A DNA stretch of 64,000 bases from Ampelomyces quisqualis (taxonomy: Eukaryota > Ascomycota > Dothideomycetes > Pleosporales > Phaeosphaeriaceae), in contig JAGTXZ010000020.1 in assembly GCA_018398575.1 (NCBI GenBank), positions 930,001-994,000 of the forward strand, in the 5' to 3' direction. Of this stretch, positions 36,201 through 46,639 are shown piece by piece. The position numbers were made by a program, and so were the translations under genes. Under the pieces are notes generated by a model that saw only the letters and a program-made list of their open reading frames with translations, did not search any database and had not been told where the DNA came from. Every line of letters starts with the position of its first letter. Position 1 is the stretch's first letter.

Positions 36201-38261
36201 TTATTATTTAATTGCAGTACTCTATATATTTAGCGTTTTAATTTTAATTTGCTGCAGGCGTTGCACTATATAGTAGTAATGCCTATAATCTTTACCTTCT
36301 TAGATTGTTGTACAAGGTGCTTAATAGCTACTAGTCCTAGATAGCCTAGGCGTTTGTGCTATATAATTGCTGTTGTCTGCTATAACTATCTCTTAGATTA
36401 GTTTATGCGTACATAAAAGGTAGTATTTAATTCTACTAAGTTCTTAACAACTTACTAGCTATATTATTCTAACAGGGTAGCTATAATTGTTCTATCCTAT
36501 TGTCTAAAGCTAGTTAGGTCTTCTTAATTTTCCTACTATATGCCTTGTAGTTAGAGTAATCTAAATAAGATTAGACTATAGAGGAAATCTAGGTACTATG
36601 CTACATTATTAAGGTAAAAGGTCTGTTTCCCTTATGTTCTCTCTATAGCAATAATAACTGCTCTATATCCTTATATTAGGATTTTTGTATTTCTAGCCTA
36701 GATATAGTCTCCTGTTGCTAGTAGGCAGAAATGCTTTATTCTTAAGAGATTGTTGCAGATGTACGTTATTAAGCTAGAATCTAAGATAAATATATCTCTT
36801 AACAAATATCCTTAATTGCTTACAGCAAATACTATATTTATTATACTTTTATTAAGTTAGGCTATCTTGCACTTATCTAGTTATTTAGCAAGCGTATCTA
36901 GCGTCTGTAACGTCTTTATATAGGGTGTACTTAACTATAATAATATTATAGTAAGTCTAGGTTACTTAGCCTTCTAGGGCATTTCCTATACTACTCTTTG
37001 TAAGCTTAGGTTATTTTAGAGCTTATACTGTACTAGCTTTGCTATGTACTTGTTTAGCTTAAACTACTCTAGGGTCTCTAGATCTAAGTTAATATAGAAG
37101 CAGTAATTAATATTATAGCGTTACTTACATACAGGATATACGTCTCTAGCTTTTGCTATATTCCTTTAGTAGAACTGCTGTAGCTTGTTACCTTATGTAT
37201 TTATTTTGCGCTTGTTTATTTGCCTTTAGTTCTCTTAGCTAAAGTTAGCAAATGCTACTCTAATTTGCACAACTAAGGCGTCTTTCTATGTATTTAAGTT
37301 AGATTTACTACTTACTACGTAAGCCTCTTCTTCTGTTATAAAGGTAGTTTTAAATTTGCCTTATATTAGGTAGGCTAAGCTTATGTGTTTGCAGAAGAGT
37401 TTTATTATCTACCTTTGTTCTATGTTTTAGTTTCTCTCTAATCTAGTAAACGTTGCTATCTATACTAGAGCAATTTTAGAAATTACCTTTAGAAAGTTAT
37501 TTACAACTAGTGTACTTTGTGTTACATCTACAACTCTTAGGGCTTTAGCGTAAGTTATAGCTTAATTGTACTTACTAAGCTATATGTCCTAATTTTGCAG
37601 GCTTCTTATAGGCTTTAGCACTTTATAGTACTTTTTTTATACTCTTATAATTTTGTCTTTAAGGTCTACTTCTACTATTGCTTAGAGTTTAGTAATCTAA
37701 GTGTAAAGAGTTCTATATTCTTTAAAACAGCTTACTTATAGATATGTACTAACTATTATATTTAGATACTTAATTATTAACGCTATACTTATTTACTTGT
37801 CTTAATAGTTTTGCTTATGTATTTTGTATAAGTTAAATACTATACTAAATTCTCTTAAGTCTCTGTTACATACTTCCTTTGCTTTTGCTAACAGCTCTAA
37901 GTGTTATGTTAAGATAATTAGGGTATAGGCTAATAGGAGGATTAAGTTGCTTAGATCTTACATTACCTCTCTTATGTTGCCTCTTGCAGTACAGGTTAAG
38001 GCAGATAACACTAATAACGTGTTGCGTACTACAGTAGCTAGTTTATAATTAGATATAAGTAGAGAAAGTAGTTTAGTTAGTTTTGTTCGCAGTTACGCAG
38101 TGCCTTCTAGGTCTATAATATCTTAGATCTCTAGAGCTTTACACTACATCTTAATTTGGCAGTACTAGGAAATCTATTTACTTAAGTTAGTAAGGATAAC
38201 TATTGCGTCTCTTTAGCTCTAGTTTATTGTTATTATTGCTTGTTTAATGCTTGTAGTAAAG

Positions 38262-38278
38262 GCAGTAAGACTCTTAAT
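38262..38278 (-). promoter_or_regulatory. copia B primer-binding site, half-tRNA-Lys(CUU) type
   Basis: GCAGTAAGACTCTTAAT on the plus strand, directly against the LTR and identical to the copia A site. Confidence 0.65.
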
Positions 38279-38485
38279 TGTTAAATAGATAAGATATTAC
38301 GTAGAATTAATAGTTGTAATTATTGTATTGTAGTTAATCTGTCCTCTGTTCTTTATGTGTGTGCTACGTTTTATCTAGCTTTAGATAGAGCCCCTGCGCT
38401 AATTCTTAGCAGGTTAATTGCCTTAACACTACTAATCTTATTTAGTTAGTCCTAATCTGCTATCTATAATACCTTCTATTTAACA
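38279..38485 (-). repeat. copia B 5' LTR (element orientation)
   Basis: 207 bp, 9 transitions from its partner, followed by the ACTCT duplication. Confidence 0.95.
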
Positions 38486-38804
38486 ACTCTATATACTCTT
38501 ATAGAGCTTAGAGATTATAGAAATTACTCTACTATATCTACTCTCTGCTAAGTAAGAGATTATATAGAGTAGTTATATATTATAGCTAAGTTATTTTATA
38601 TTACATAAGGTTCTGTTATATACTCTATTAAAGTTTTTACTTAGAAAGAAGCGTTCTTAGTAGAGCTAGAGCCTAGCGTTTTATAGCTTGTAATAAATTA
38701 GTTACTTAGTAGTACTAATTAAACTAATTAAAGAGTATAGTAAGTAAGTAAATGCTTTGTATAATTAGTTAATTAGTAGTACTAATTAAACTAATTAATA
38801 AAGA

Positions 38805-39101
38805 ATTTCTTCTATATACAGATTAGATAATAAATTCTTATAGCTTATTATATTTAACTTAGTATTTATACTCTTATATAGCTTTTTCTAGCACTAAAAT
38901 TAATCTATACTACTTAGTTACCTCTCTAACTCTTTAAGCAGTTTTCCTCTTATTAATCTAAGAACTTCTTCTTACTTATTAAGTATTCTACCTCTTGATA
39001 AGCTAAAGAACTTCTTCTATCTATTATCTTTACTTGTTTTAGAAAACTAACTATAGAGCTCTAGAACACTAGAGATATTCTGTCTACTTCTAAGGCCTTT
39101 A
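38805..39101. repeat. right arm of the inverted repeat (no MITE)
   Basis: Reverse complement of 32312-33045 minus the MITE. Between 38491 and 38804, the AT-rich centre includes a near-duplicate of AGTAGTACTAATTAAACTAATTAA at about 38706 and 38772. Confidence 0.65.
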
Positions 39102-39456
39102 TACCTAGGTTTCTTTTCTATAGTTTATAATATTAATATAGTTATACTAGAATATATTTAGAATACGTTTATAGAGTAGTAAATTTATATAAACTTTTAT
39201 TATTCTTTAAGAAAAATGCGCTAAAAAAGGTATATAGCTAGATATATTAGAATATATTTTAAGCGTAATTAAAAGGTATTCTAGTAGTATAGTTATAAAT
39301 ATAGTTTAAATGTATTTAAACTATATTTCTGCTTAGAGGGTTTAGAGCAAAAAAAATTCTTTTTATTCTTAGTGTAAGCTATCTATAAGTAGTCTAGCGC
39401 GCACGTTTATCTGCGTGCTAATCTATCTATAGCCTGGCAGATAATATCTACCTACG
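39102..39456. other. junction from AT-rich desert to gene island
   Basis: Base composition changes here from TpA-rich to mixed. No gene was seen. A short inverted repeat GCGCACG...CGTGCT lies near 39398-39420. Confidence 0.4.
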
Positions 39457-39711
39457 CTAACCAATTCCCAAGTCTGCCAAGGGACATCCTATGGTCAGTT
39501 GACCTGCTGCCTGCGTGTGTCGCAATACACTGAACTCCGCAGCGACTTTAGTATATAAGGATCGTGCACTCAATGGCTGCGACTCTAGGAATTCAATCGC
39601 TGGATTAATTAGATCTATAATGGGTGAAATGTCGCATGTTGAAGATACAGAAAAAATGTTGTTGTTGTTGTGGGGTGAGCTTCGCGTGTCCCCGAGCATC
39701 AGACGTCCCAC
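39457..39711 (-). pseudogene. possible pogo-type transposase N-terminal remnant
   Basis: An 84-codon minus-strand frame with balanced codon use. Its middle (INPAIEFLESQ, then YTKVAAEFSV-RHT) resembles the helix-turn-helix (psq-like) start of fungal pogo/Fot-type transposases, where A-x-x-x-x-L...Y-x-x-x-A-x-x-F-x-V-x-R-x-T-L is common. The Leu after Thr is replaced and the frame drifts afterwards, with no DDE domain downstream. Probably a fragment, but a chance frame is possible. Confidence 0.35.
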
Positions 39712-39875
39712 CTCCGTACGCCAAGCTACCTTGTCAACATGTGAGAGAAGTTAAGGAAGAAGTTGGTTGATTGATAGATGCTATCAGAGAGAGTGAAAAT
39801 ATATCCTCTTGTTACATAATCAGTGGTAAGATGCGCTACTCCAGAGTAGGCGTAGATGCTGACATATCTCCCTAA

Positions 39876-41891
39876 TCAAGCACTTGGCACAAACCACCAA
39901 AACCTCTGATTACGCCTGGGCCTCTCAATGTCCGTCTGGTCCGCGGCATAGACTCTCATAAAATTCCTCGAAGAAACTCTACTAACAGCATACATCTGCA
40001 TAGCAAAGTTCTCGACGCTCTCTGGAAAGATCCAAAAGTGACTCACTTCGTTATAGCCATCAACATCCTTTGCACGCTCACCAATTAGGCACACGTAGTC
40101 CTCGCTGTTGTACTTCTTCCCAAACGAAACTACCTCAGTGCCAATCAAATCGCCAAAGTCAAAGGCTGGGAAGCTGAAGAGGAGTGCCCAGGATGAGTCC
40201 CTTGAGGGTAGGCAAATGTCGGTCCAGTAATCGGGCGAGTTGGGAATGGGTTTGGATTGCGCGTAGTATGTCGTGGTCTTGATTGCTTTCTGTGGAGGAG
40301 ACGAACGAGTCAGTTTTTGGGCGCAAAGAGGGGAGAGAGCTGTAAAAACGGAGGTTACAAGAACTCACGAGAACGTCCAGCCGGAAAGAATCTGGGGCCA
40401 GGTGGGTGGGCGTTTCTTTGGCGACTTCTGGGTGCTCGGCGATGCGGCTCACCTTCCAGTCGTCAGTTGAATCGTAACAGCAGATGATATGGCAGGAACT
40501 GGGAAAGGCATACCCTAGCGCGAATGTCTTCGAAAATGTCGATTGCCTGGGTCACCAGCTGATCTTTGTGGTCCGAGCCGCTCTTGAACTTGGTCTGCGG
40601 AACTGTGGATATACTGTTAGCTGAGGCCGAATATGGCTGTGCGGATACACCCACCAGCCTTGATCATCTTCTCGATGGCTTGATATAGTGTGAAGTCGTC
40701 GAAGAGCTTCCAGGACTTTGTGGAGCTGTTAGCATGTGTATCGTCAGGACAGTAGGCTGCGACCCACTCTCAAGACCGTCACTGAGTAATCGAAAGGAAC
40801 GAAATTGTTCCCGAAGTTGGAGAGATTAGTGTACTTCCCCAGCACTGCACTACATCAAGCCATGTTAGTCAGCAATCGCTTATATACTTCCCTAGCCACG
40901 GGAGACTGCGTACAAGAGCACGTAGTTATGCTTGCCTGAGTCCGCGTCCTCGTAGAACTTGTCAGCCCTAGCCTTGACAGCCAGAAGGTCAGACGTTTCT
41001 TCGGTATTGACGGTGACGCTTCCTCCACCACTGCGGTTGTTGCTGGTGCCCGTGGACTCTACAATAACAATTTTGACCGAAGAGTTCTTCTTGATAGATG
41101 TGACGGCGTTCTCGACCTCCTGCGTGACTTTGCCCTGGACACCGTACATGGTCATCGCTATTTCGGCACTGAAGATCAATATGTCAGCCAAGAAATGACG
41201 ACGCTGAACGGATGTGGACAAGGAATGGGCAGTGCTAAATGCAAGCTGAGACTTACGATTGCTTGAGCTCGGTCGTCTCAGACGAGTTACGCGCAGTGAT
41301 GGAGACGCGGGCGAAGAAATGACCGCCACGCACGAAGTCGGCGATGAAACGATCGCCGTATGTCTTCTTGGGGTTGTCTGTCTGGATTTGGTTGAAAGTA
41401 TGCCTGTTGCCCACGCCTACTTGGTGCTGAACTAGTACCTCGACCTGATATGTCAAAGTGCTGCTCTCAAACTGTCCAACCGTTAGTTTCTAGTAATTGA
41501 ATTGATAAGCGCATACACATACCTCACTGCGATCCAGCATGCTGACGTTGACACTGCCGCTCTGGCCCCACCCAGAGACGGCCGCGCCAGCACTAATCCT
41601 CGTGCTCTTTGCAAGCGATCTAGCACAAACAAGTAAGCAAGGTGTGATATCTGAACGATTCGAAATACTTACTCGTAGCTTTCAACGAGCTCAGAATTGT
41701 ACTTTCGGTTGAACGGAGGGTTGCCAGGGTTGCTGGAAGCTTCGATCGTGACTGCATTTTTAACACAGGGCGATTGCAGATAGGTGTTGTAACTTGTCCA
41801 TCACTTAGTTCAACAATCCTTTTCCATGTGACATCTCGGCTCACCCTTGGCCATGTTGCATGCCTGAGATGAATGGAACAACCTCAGTCAT
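39876..41891 (-). CDS. MACPF-like (perforin-type) protein, ten exons
   Basis: Intact gene of normal composition. Exons by splice signals and frame: 41891-41845, 41792-41673, 41619-41523, 41471-41257, 41168-40914, 40849-40783, 40715-40655, 40602-40514, 40452-40369, 40289-39876. These total 1449 nt, giving 482 aa with consistent phases. Introns are 51-88 bp, all GT-AG; three end in AAG (41793, 40716, 40453) and are less sure. No signal peptide or membrane helix is evident. Residues 126-138 read YGDRFIADFVRGG, close to the MACPF signature Y-G-T-H-Y/F-x(n)-G-G. A strand with alternating pattern follows, then a Gly/Ser-rich turn (about 199-210), as in the membrane-inserting hairpin regions of that fold. 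The length fits pleurotolysin B-type proteins. An aegerolysin, the usual partner of such proteins, lies 2.5 kb away on the opposite strand. The gene model is strong; the MACPF assignment is inferred from motif and context. Confidence 0.72.
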
Positions 41892-41993
41892 AGTGAATAG
41901 TCGTATTTGGAAGTAATGGGTGGTGTTTTTCTCGAAGAAAGGATGTCTTTGACAGTAGAATATAGTAATGGAAAAGTGCTACTATCACCCCCC

Positions 41994-41999
41994 TATATA
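41994..41999 (-). promoter_or_regulatory. TATA box of the MACPF-like gene
   Basis: TATATA about 103 nt upstream of the ATG (41891-41889), in GC-balanced sequence where such a motif is not expected from composition. Confidence 0.4.
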
Positions 42000-42520
42000 C
42001 GCAGCATCTGAAGTGGTCAACTCCCAGCTTGTTGCAAACGCTGAGCTCCATCATCTGTAGGCGTCTAGAGCCCAGTCACACTAGGAGAAATGCCAAACAT
42101 ACTCGTCTGAGGTCGACTGCAGCTGCATGCAGCGAATGCTAGGTGACTAAGTACCACAACTGCATTATTATTATTAACTTTATTAAATCAATTTTCAGGG
42201 ACGTGCGCTAATAGTGTTACCCCTCGTTAACATCCACACTCATTGGGCTGCGATAGACCAAGATCATCTGTGCCAAGTGTGTGACGTGCCACAATTATAT
42301 TTCCAGCAATAAGGGCGGCCTGCGGACGGCTCGGTCCGTAACGAACTTAGACAGGGTTTAATCTTAGCCCTATCCAGCAGGTGACGTGATATTGTTCGTG
42401 TGGGGTGCGACGCTTGCACGATCTACCGCATAAATAGTCGGAAGTTGTGCATCTCAACGCGATGGGGAAGTTGGCCTAGGGGTGCGGGATACTTTTTATG
42501 GGGGTGCGGCGTAACGTCTT
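42000..42520. other. intergenic region, no gene seen
   Basis: Mixed-composition sequence upstream of the MACPF-like gene. Short frames exist on both strands but none has family features or believable splice structure. A TTATTATTATTAACTTTATTAAA stretch occurs near 42166-42188. Confidence 0.45.
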
Positions 42521-42901
42521 TCGTGTTGGTAGCGTTTGCTGCATTAAGGCAATAGCGTGCGACATCTTGTATAACAGCGTCTTGCATGTTTTAGCTCTCA
42601 ACGATTGAGATCTCTGTTCAACACCTTTATTTACGTCTAGGTAAATGTAAAAGGAGGGCGAGTTGCGGTCCATTTTGAGCACTTAGGTAACAGGCACTTT
42701 CCCCCGCATGTATGCATAAATATTCGTGTTGGTAGCGTTTGCATTTGCTGCATTAAGACAATAGCGTGTGACATCTTGTACAACAGCGTCTGTTCAACAC
42801 ATTTATTTACGTCCAATTGAATGTACAGGAAGGGCGAGTTGCGGTCCATTTGGAGCACTTAGGTAACAGGCACTTTTTCCCGCATGTATGCATGAATAAA
42901 T
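42521..42901. repeat. 203-bp tandem duplication
   Basis: TCGTGTTGGTAGCGTTTGC starts at 42521 and again at 42724. Both copies share GCATTAAG(A/G)CAATAGCGTG, the TTGCGGTCCATTT stretch and GGTAACAGGCACTTT, ending at CGCATGTATGCAT. Copy 2 lacks about 35 bp (around 42586-42612 of copy 1) and has a few substitutions. Open frames on the minus strand (42682-42476, 42858-42637) are by-products of the duplication. Confidence 0.9.
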
Positions 42902-43651
42902 GGGTATGTTGCACTGCAGTAGACCTTGTCAAAGTGTTGTTGCCACGAAATCGGGTCCCGGCCCTTTCGATGCACCCTCAGCTGAGATGGAGATAGGTAG
43001 GTTTTAGCTATCCTTAATTTTATGCCCAGGTGTAAATGGAACTACGTATGTTATGCACGTAGGTTTACGCCAGAAAGTCTTTTAGTGATGTGTGTACGCG
43101 TTACGGATTGCAAGAGATATACTCTTGCTGCCTACACCTAGGTAAGGAGATAGTGTCTGTTGTGGCTATTAAAAAAATTGATTTTGGGTTGTAGGACAAC
43201 GATGGTTGGGAACGAATGTACATTTCATTAGAGCTAATGACGTTATTACTGCATGACTGCGTGGGATGGATTCATCCTGTTTGCTTTTGTTGCCGAGAAA
43301 CTTTGATAATGTGAACATCGTGGAAATCTCCGCTTTGCTGCACATTCTAGACCCTACCACCTAGGATTGGAGACAGTGGCGGAGGCGAGTGCATACGCTA
43401 CACTAGCCTGCAGCAGCAGCTTCCGCTTTGCGCACTGTTAGGTAATGTTAGATTTTGAGGGTGTCGTTTTATAGGTCACAGATCGAAGCTTCATTGTACC
43501 ATGAACGCTTGTTGGTGGGGTCAATGCAGCGATCGAGATTCCCAGTAACCCGCAGAAATAATCTCAACTCACGAGCATTACACTACCAGCGTTTAGTGAC
43601 GATACGAGATTTCTTTGGTAGTATGCGTATTATGGATAATTGTGTAAGTGT
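42902..43651. other. intergenic region, no supported gene
   Basis: Contains 60-90-codon frames on both strands (43360-43169 minus, 43455-43724 plus). They lack family similarity and convincing start contexts, and the second runs into the MITE. Confidence 0.4.
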
Positions 43652-44067
43652 TAGAGATGGTCTATACGTTTACGGTATGATATACGGATTAGTATACATA
43701 CGGAATATACGAAACCCCCTATGAATATAACAGGAGCTGTAGCATCTAAGAGTGGACGGACTCAAATGTTCCGTGTTTTTAGCTGTTCTGTTCCATAGAT
43801 CTACAGCTGTGCTTCCTACCTTTTCTACGTTTGTACATTGTATAAGCATATATTCTGAACTTTCTGGTATTGATAATAGGTTGATCTGACCCCAAATGGA
43901 GTAACGTAGAACGAGCAAAACCTAGGGTGAATAGATCTGGATGGCTTACCACCTCTTCCTGATATGGCTAGCGCTATATTCGTATACGTATGCGAATTAG
44001 TATAGCATATTATACCACACGGAATATACAAGAATTTTTGACTGTATACGTATACGGCCCATCTCTA
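43652..44067. mobile_element. hAT-type MITE, 416 bp, in the gene island
   Basis: Inverted ends: TAGAGATGGTCTATACGTTTACGG at the left; TAGAGATGGGCCGTATACGTATAC when the right end is read on the minus strand. Flanking 8-mers GTAAGTGT (43644-43651) and GTGAGGGT (44068-44075) match at 6 of 8 sites, a plausible decayed hAT duplication. TACGTATAC-like palindromes recur inside. No transposase frame. It lies between the two divergent pore-forming-type genes. Confidence 0.7.
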
Positions 44068-44075
44068 GTGAGGGT

Positions 44076-44417
44076 GGGGTACTATGCGAGATGGCTGCAA
44101 GGTAGCTGGGTATCATATCCACTATCGTATCGAATGTTGTACCGCATAGCTCTTATTTGCTGTGTCTTGAACGCCAAAGCCGACTGTGACTCCCCTACAC
44201 ACTGCATGTGACGCCGACCTTCCTTCTACTAGCCCGGACTGAACCCGCATATCCTCAACAATTAGTAAACCTATCAAAAGCTGGCCTCTAGACACGGTAT
44301 ATCCTGTCAAGCTTTGGTTGTCTATATATTGGGCCTTTAGGCACTCTTCCAGCATTCAAGCCAGTACAAACTGCCCAGGACCTTCTCCCAATCTCATATA
44401 TTTACAAAAGTTCCATC
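44076..44417 (+). promoter_or_regulatory. upstream region of the aegerolysin gene with TATA box
   Basis: TATATA at 44323-44328 lies 90 nt before the ATG at 44418, with a pyrimidine-rich run (CCTTCTCCCAATCTC) in between, a common fungal promoter arrangement. Confidence 0.45.
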
Positions 44418-44974
44418 ATGGCTTACGCACAATGGGTCGTCGTCCATATCATTAACAGCTTTCGGTCGGGAACGATCAGTCTCAAAGATGCTCAAGCCAT
44501 GTGTAAGTACTTCTAGTCTTGGTTTCTGAGTCCATGACCTCTCGTCGTATCTGACTCTTTCGATCAACCCCATGCTAATACCGATGTTAAGGGGGCAAAT
44601 TCTACCAGACTGGCAACAAAGATGCCGAGATCAGTGCTGCCGAAGTCAACAAGATAACCATTGCAGCGGGTTCCGATGCCAAAGTGTCTTCATGTGGACG
44701 CTCTGACTCTGCTTCCGGCACCGAGGGCAAAGTGTAAGTATCACCCGCATGTCCACTTAGCTGTTTGCATACCTATACTAACCAGAATTTCAGAAGCGTC
44801 TACGACGGCGAGACTAGAGTCTGCACCATTTACTGGTCTTGCCCCTGGGGTTCCAAGGCGAACAACTTCCAGATCCAGAACGTTAATAAGGATTATGGTG
44901 TTACACTGGGCGATTGGGAGCGAGACTCTGGTGCACTTGGGACGGTCGACGTTGATATCTCGAGGAAGGGCTAG
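44418..44974 (+). CDS. aegerolysin, three exons
   Basis: Exons 44418-44502, 44592-44733 and 44794-44974 give 408 nt, 135 aa, the usual aegerolysin length. Introns of 89 bp (GTAAGT...TTAAG, branch GCTAAT) and 60 bp (GTAAGT...TTCAG, branch ACTAAC) keep phase. Family landmarks: AQWVVVHIIN near the start, WGKFY at 29-33, a single-Cys SSCGRSDSASGTEG block (61-74) and IYWSCPWGS (88-96). SGALG (121-125) is followed by a final beta strand. No signal peptide, as usual. Aegerolysins are beta-sandwich proteins that bind membrane lipids such as sphingomyelin/cholesterol domains or ceramide phosphoethanolamine, and recruit a MACPF partner to make pores. The gene is intact and free of RIP-type damage. Its likely partner is the gene at 39876-41891. 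Confidence 0.93.
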
Positions 44975-45154
44975 AGCCACGGAGGCGAAAGCCGAATTGG
45001 AACAGTAGCTCTAATCACCTTAATTAGTGGTATAGGGGCAGTGTAGAATGCAGTTGAAGTCGCTCTTTACAATAACATATTCCACCAGCCAATGGCGCGC
45101 AGCAGCGAGTGTCACAGAACTCTCTTGGGAACCATCATCTACCTTCTACCCAAC

Positions 45155-45355
45155 ATGCCTTCATCGAACAACGTGAACTCAGTCTATCATGAAGGTGCAG
45201 TTGAACTTGCATTTGCAGCTTTCCAGACTGGCCAATTTTGATCGCAAAAAGCTGCTGCTGACGCCTTCAACGTGCGCCCAAGGACCCTCAACCGACGCGT
45301 ACAAGAAATCGCTGCACGAAGCGATTGCTGTTAACTTACGGTTTACGAGGTGAGA
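45155..45355 (+). pseudogene. pogo-type transposase N-terminal (psq-like HTH) remnant
   Basis: From ATG 45155 the frame reads AVELAFAAF, then after a TGA stop (position 31) QKAAADAFNVRPRTLNRRV and AARS, then a TAA. The pattern K-x-A-A-x-x-F-x-V-x-x-x-T-L-x-R-R is that of the psq-like helix-turn-helix that opens fungal pogo/Fot1-type transposases. No DDE domain follows; the AT-rich desert begins about 80 bp later. Confidence 0.6.
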
Positions 45356-46195
45356 ACGTCACGTGCACCACGTGTTGACCTGGTGCTCTTCCCTCGCCTC
45401 CATAGCACCTTCTACCATAACCAACATCTGATGCTAAGCATCAGAGATACGTTATAGGAATAGACCCTAATTGTAGCTATATATTAGGTTTCTATAATAC
45501 TATAAGAAGATAGAAGAAGAGATACTTTATACTCTAATTACTTACAGTTGTACCTTAATCTACTATATTCTACTTCTACAGATACTATTACCTAGGAAAT
45601 TTCTAGTTCTTAAGAAGGATTTGGCTATATAGACTTTATTTTCCTAGTTAATTTAAATAAGAATCTTCTTAAAATAGCTTAAATTATACAAATAATAAGA
45701 AAGTTTCTTGTTAATTTAAACAGAATTTTTGTTAGTAATACTTATTCTATAAAGGTTAACACTTAGGCTAATTAAGTAACTACGTTACAAAACCAGCTAA
45801 TCTGTTTAAAAAACTATCTTAACCTCTTTTAACTATAGCTATAGAGAGAATATAAATAATAAAATACCTTATTACCTTTCTTTTATATAATTATACTAGA
45901 CTTAAACTACCTATTGTATTGTATAATAGATAGTCTATTTAACACTAACAAGTAGTTATTTAGTAATTACAAATTAGTAAAAATAAAGACAGAGTTAAAC
46001 TTAGAGTCTAGACCTAAGTTTCTATTTTATACTTTAAGTAAAACGTTATATTCTACCTTGAAAAGATTAAGACTATTATTATATAAAGGACACTTATAAG
46101 AGGCAGACTCTAAGAGTAGTTACTACAAAATAAAGACGTAAATTTTTGTTCTATCCTAATTGTTACCTAAAGAGTTTTTATAGTTCTAAGTTAGT

Positions 46196-46310
46196 CTAGT
46201 TTAGAGGATTTAGGTACGCTAGCCTAGAACAGCTTTTAGTGTTCTAGCCTAAAGGATTTTTAGTGTTCTAGTCTAGAACCTTTTTAGTGTTCTAGTTTAG
46301 TAGGCTAAGG
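46196..46310. repeat. short tandem repeat, TTTTTAGTGTTCTAG units
   Basis: TTTTAGTGTTCTAGYCTA recurs at about 46231, 46259 and 46287 (period ~28 bp), alternating with AGAACC/AAAGGA. Confidence 0.7.
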
Positions 46311-46639
46311 TTTTTCTATAACTAAAGACTAACTAGGTAGCAGCCTATTATATAATCTCTTTACTCTTGCGCTAGATACACTTAGACCTACGCAACTATT
46401 AAAATAAAATATTACTTTACTTAGATCTATTATTCTACACTTTTACTTCTCTTTTTAGGTAGTACTATATACTATACTAGCCTTACCTTCTATATACTTG
46501 CTTACGCGTTACCTCTTTTATTAATCTATGTATCTTCTACTTCTATACTACTATTTATAAAGATACTAAGTCTATATACTTCTTGTAGCTCTCTTACTAA
46601 GCGTTATATTTTTAACTCTCTTGCTATAAGTATTATATC

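Larger units (their letters stand above)
33067..38485 (-). mobile_element. complete Ty1/copia element (copia B) with LTRs and TSD
   Basis: 5419 bp with target duplications ACTCT at 33062-33066 and 38486-38490. LTRs of 207 bp differ at 9 sites, all transitions. On the minus strand, RNase H reads EAELLAL..., RHVNIHNY-x-LQQE and ADSFTKALLPNK at about 33870-33510. RT has YIDN for YVDD near 34420. Integrase and gag-like sequence continue to 38.2 kb. It is a different family from copia A by LTR, yet has the same 17-base primer-binding site. Inactivated by RIP-type stops. Confidence 0.93.

Noticed and set aside
1..39000. Mitochondrial DNA insertion suggested by AT content
   Set aside because: The frames are nuclear transposons with RIP-type stops; no mitochondrial genes or rRNA were seen.
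40257..40487. Plus-strand frames overlapping the MACPF-like gene
   Set aside because: They lie opposite well-supported exons with consistent splice phases; shadows of the real gene.
41620..41844. 74-codon minus-strand frame starting at GTGAGC
   Set aside because: It begins at the donor of intron 1 and runs in a different frame from exon 2; splicing gives the frame that continues through the gene.
43169..43360. 63-codon minus-strand frame between the two island genes
   Set aside because: No family similarity, no splice extension and no promoter context.
43455..43724. 89-codon plus-strand frame
   Set aside because: It ends inside the MITE and has no family features; probably chance.
44661..45008. 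115-codon plus-strand frame over the aegerolysin gene
   Set aside because: Out of frame with the spliced aegerolysin exons and runs through the second intron.
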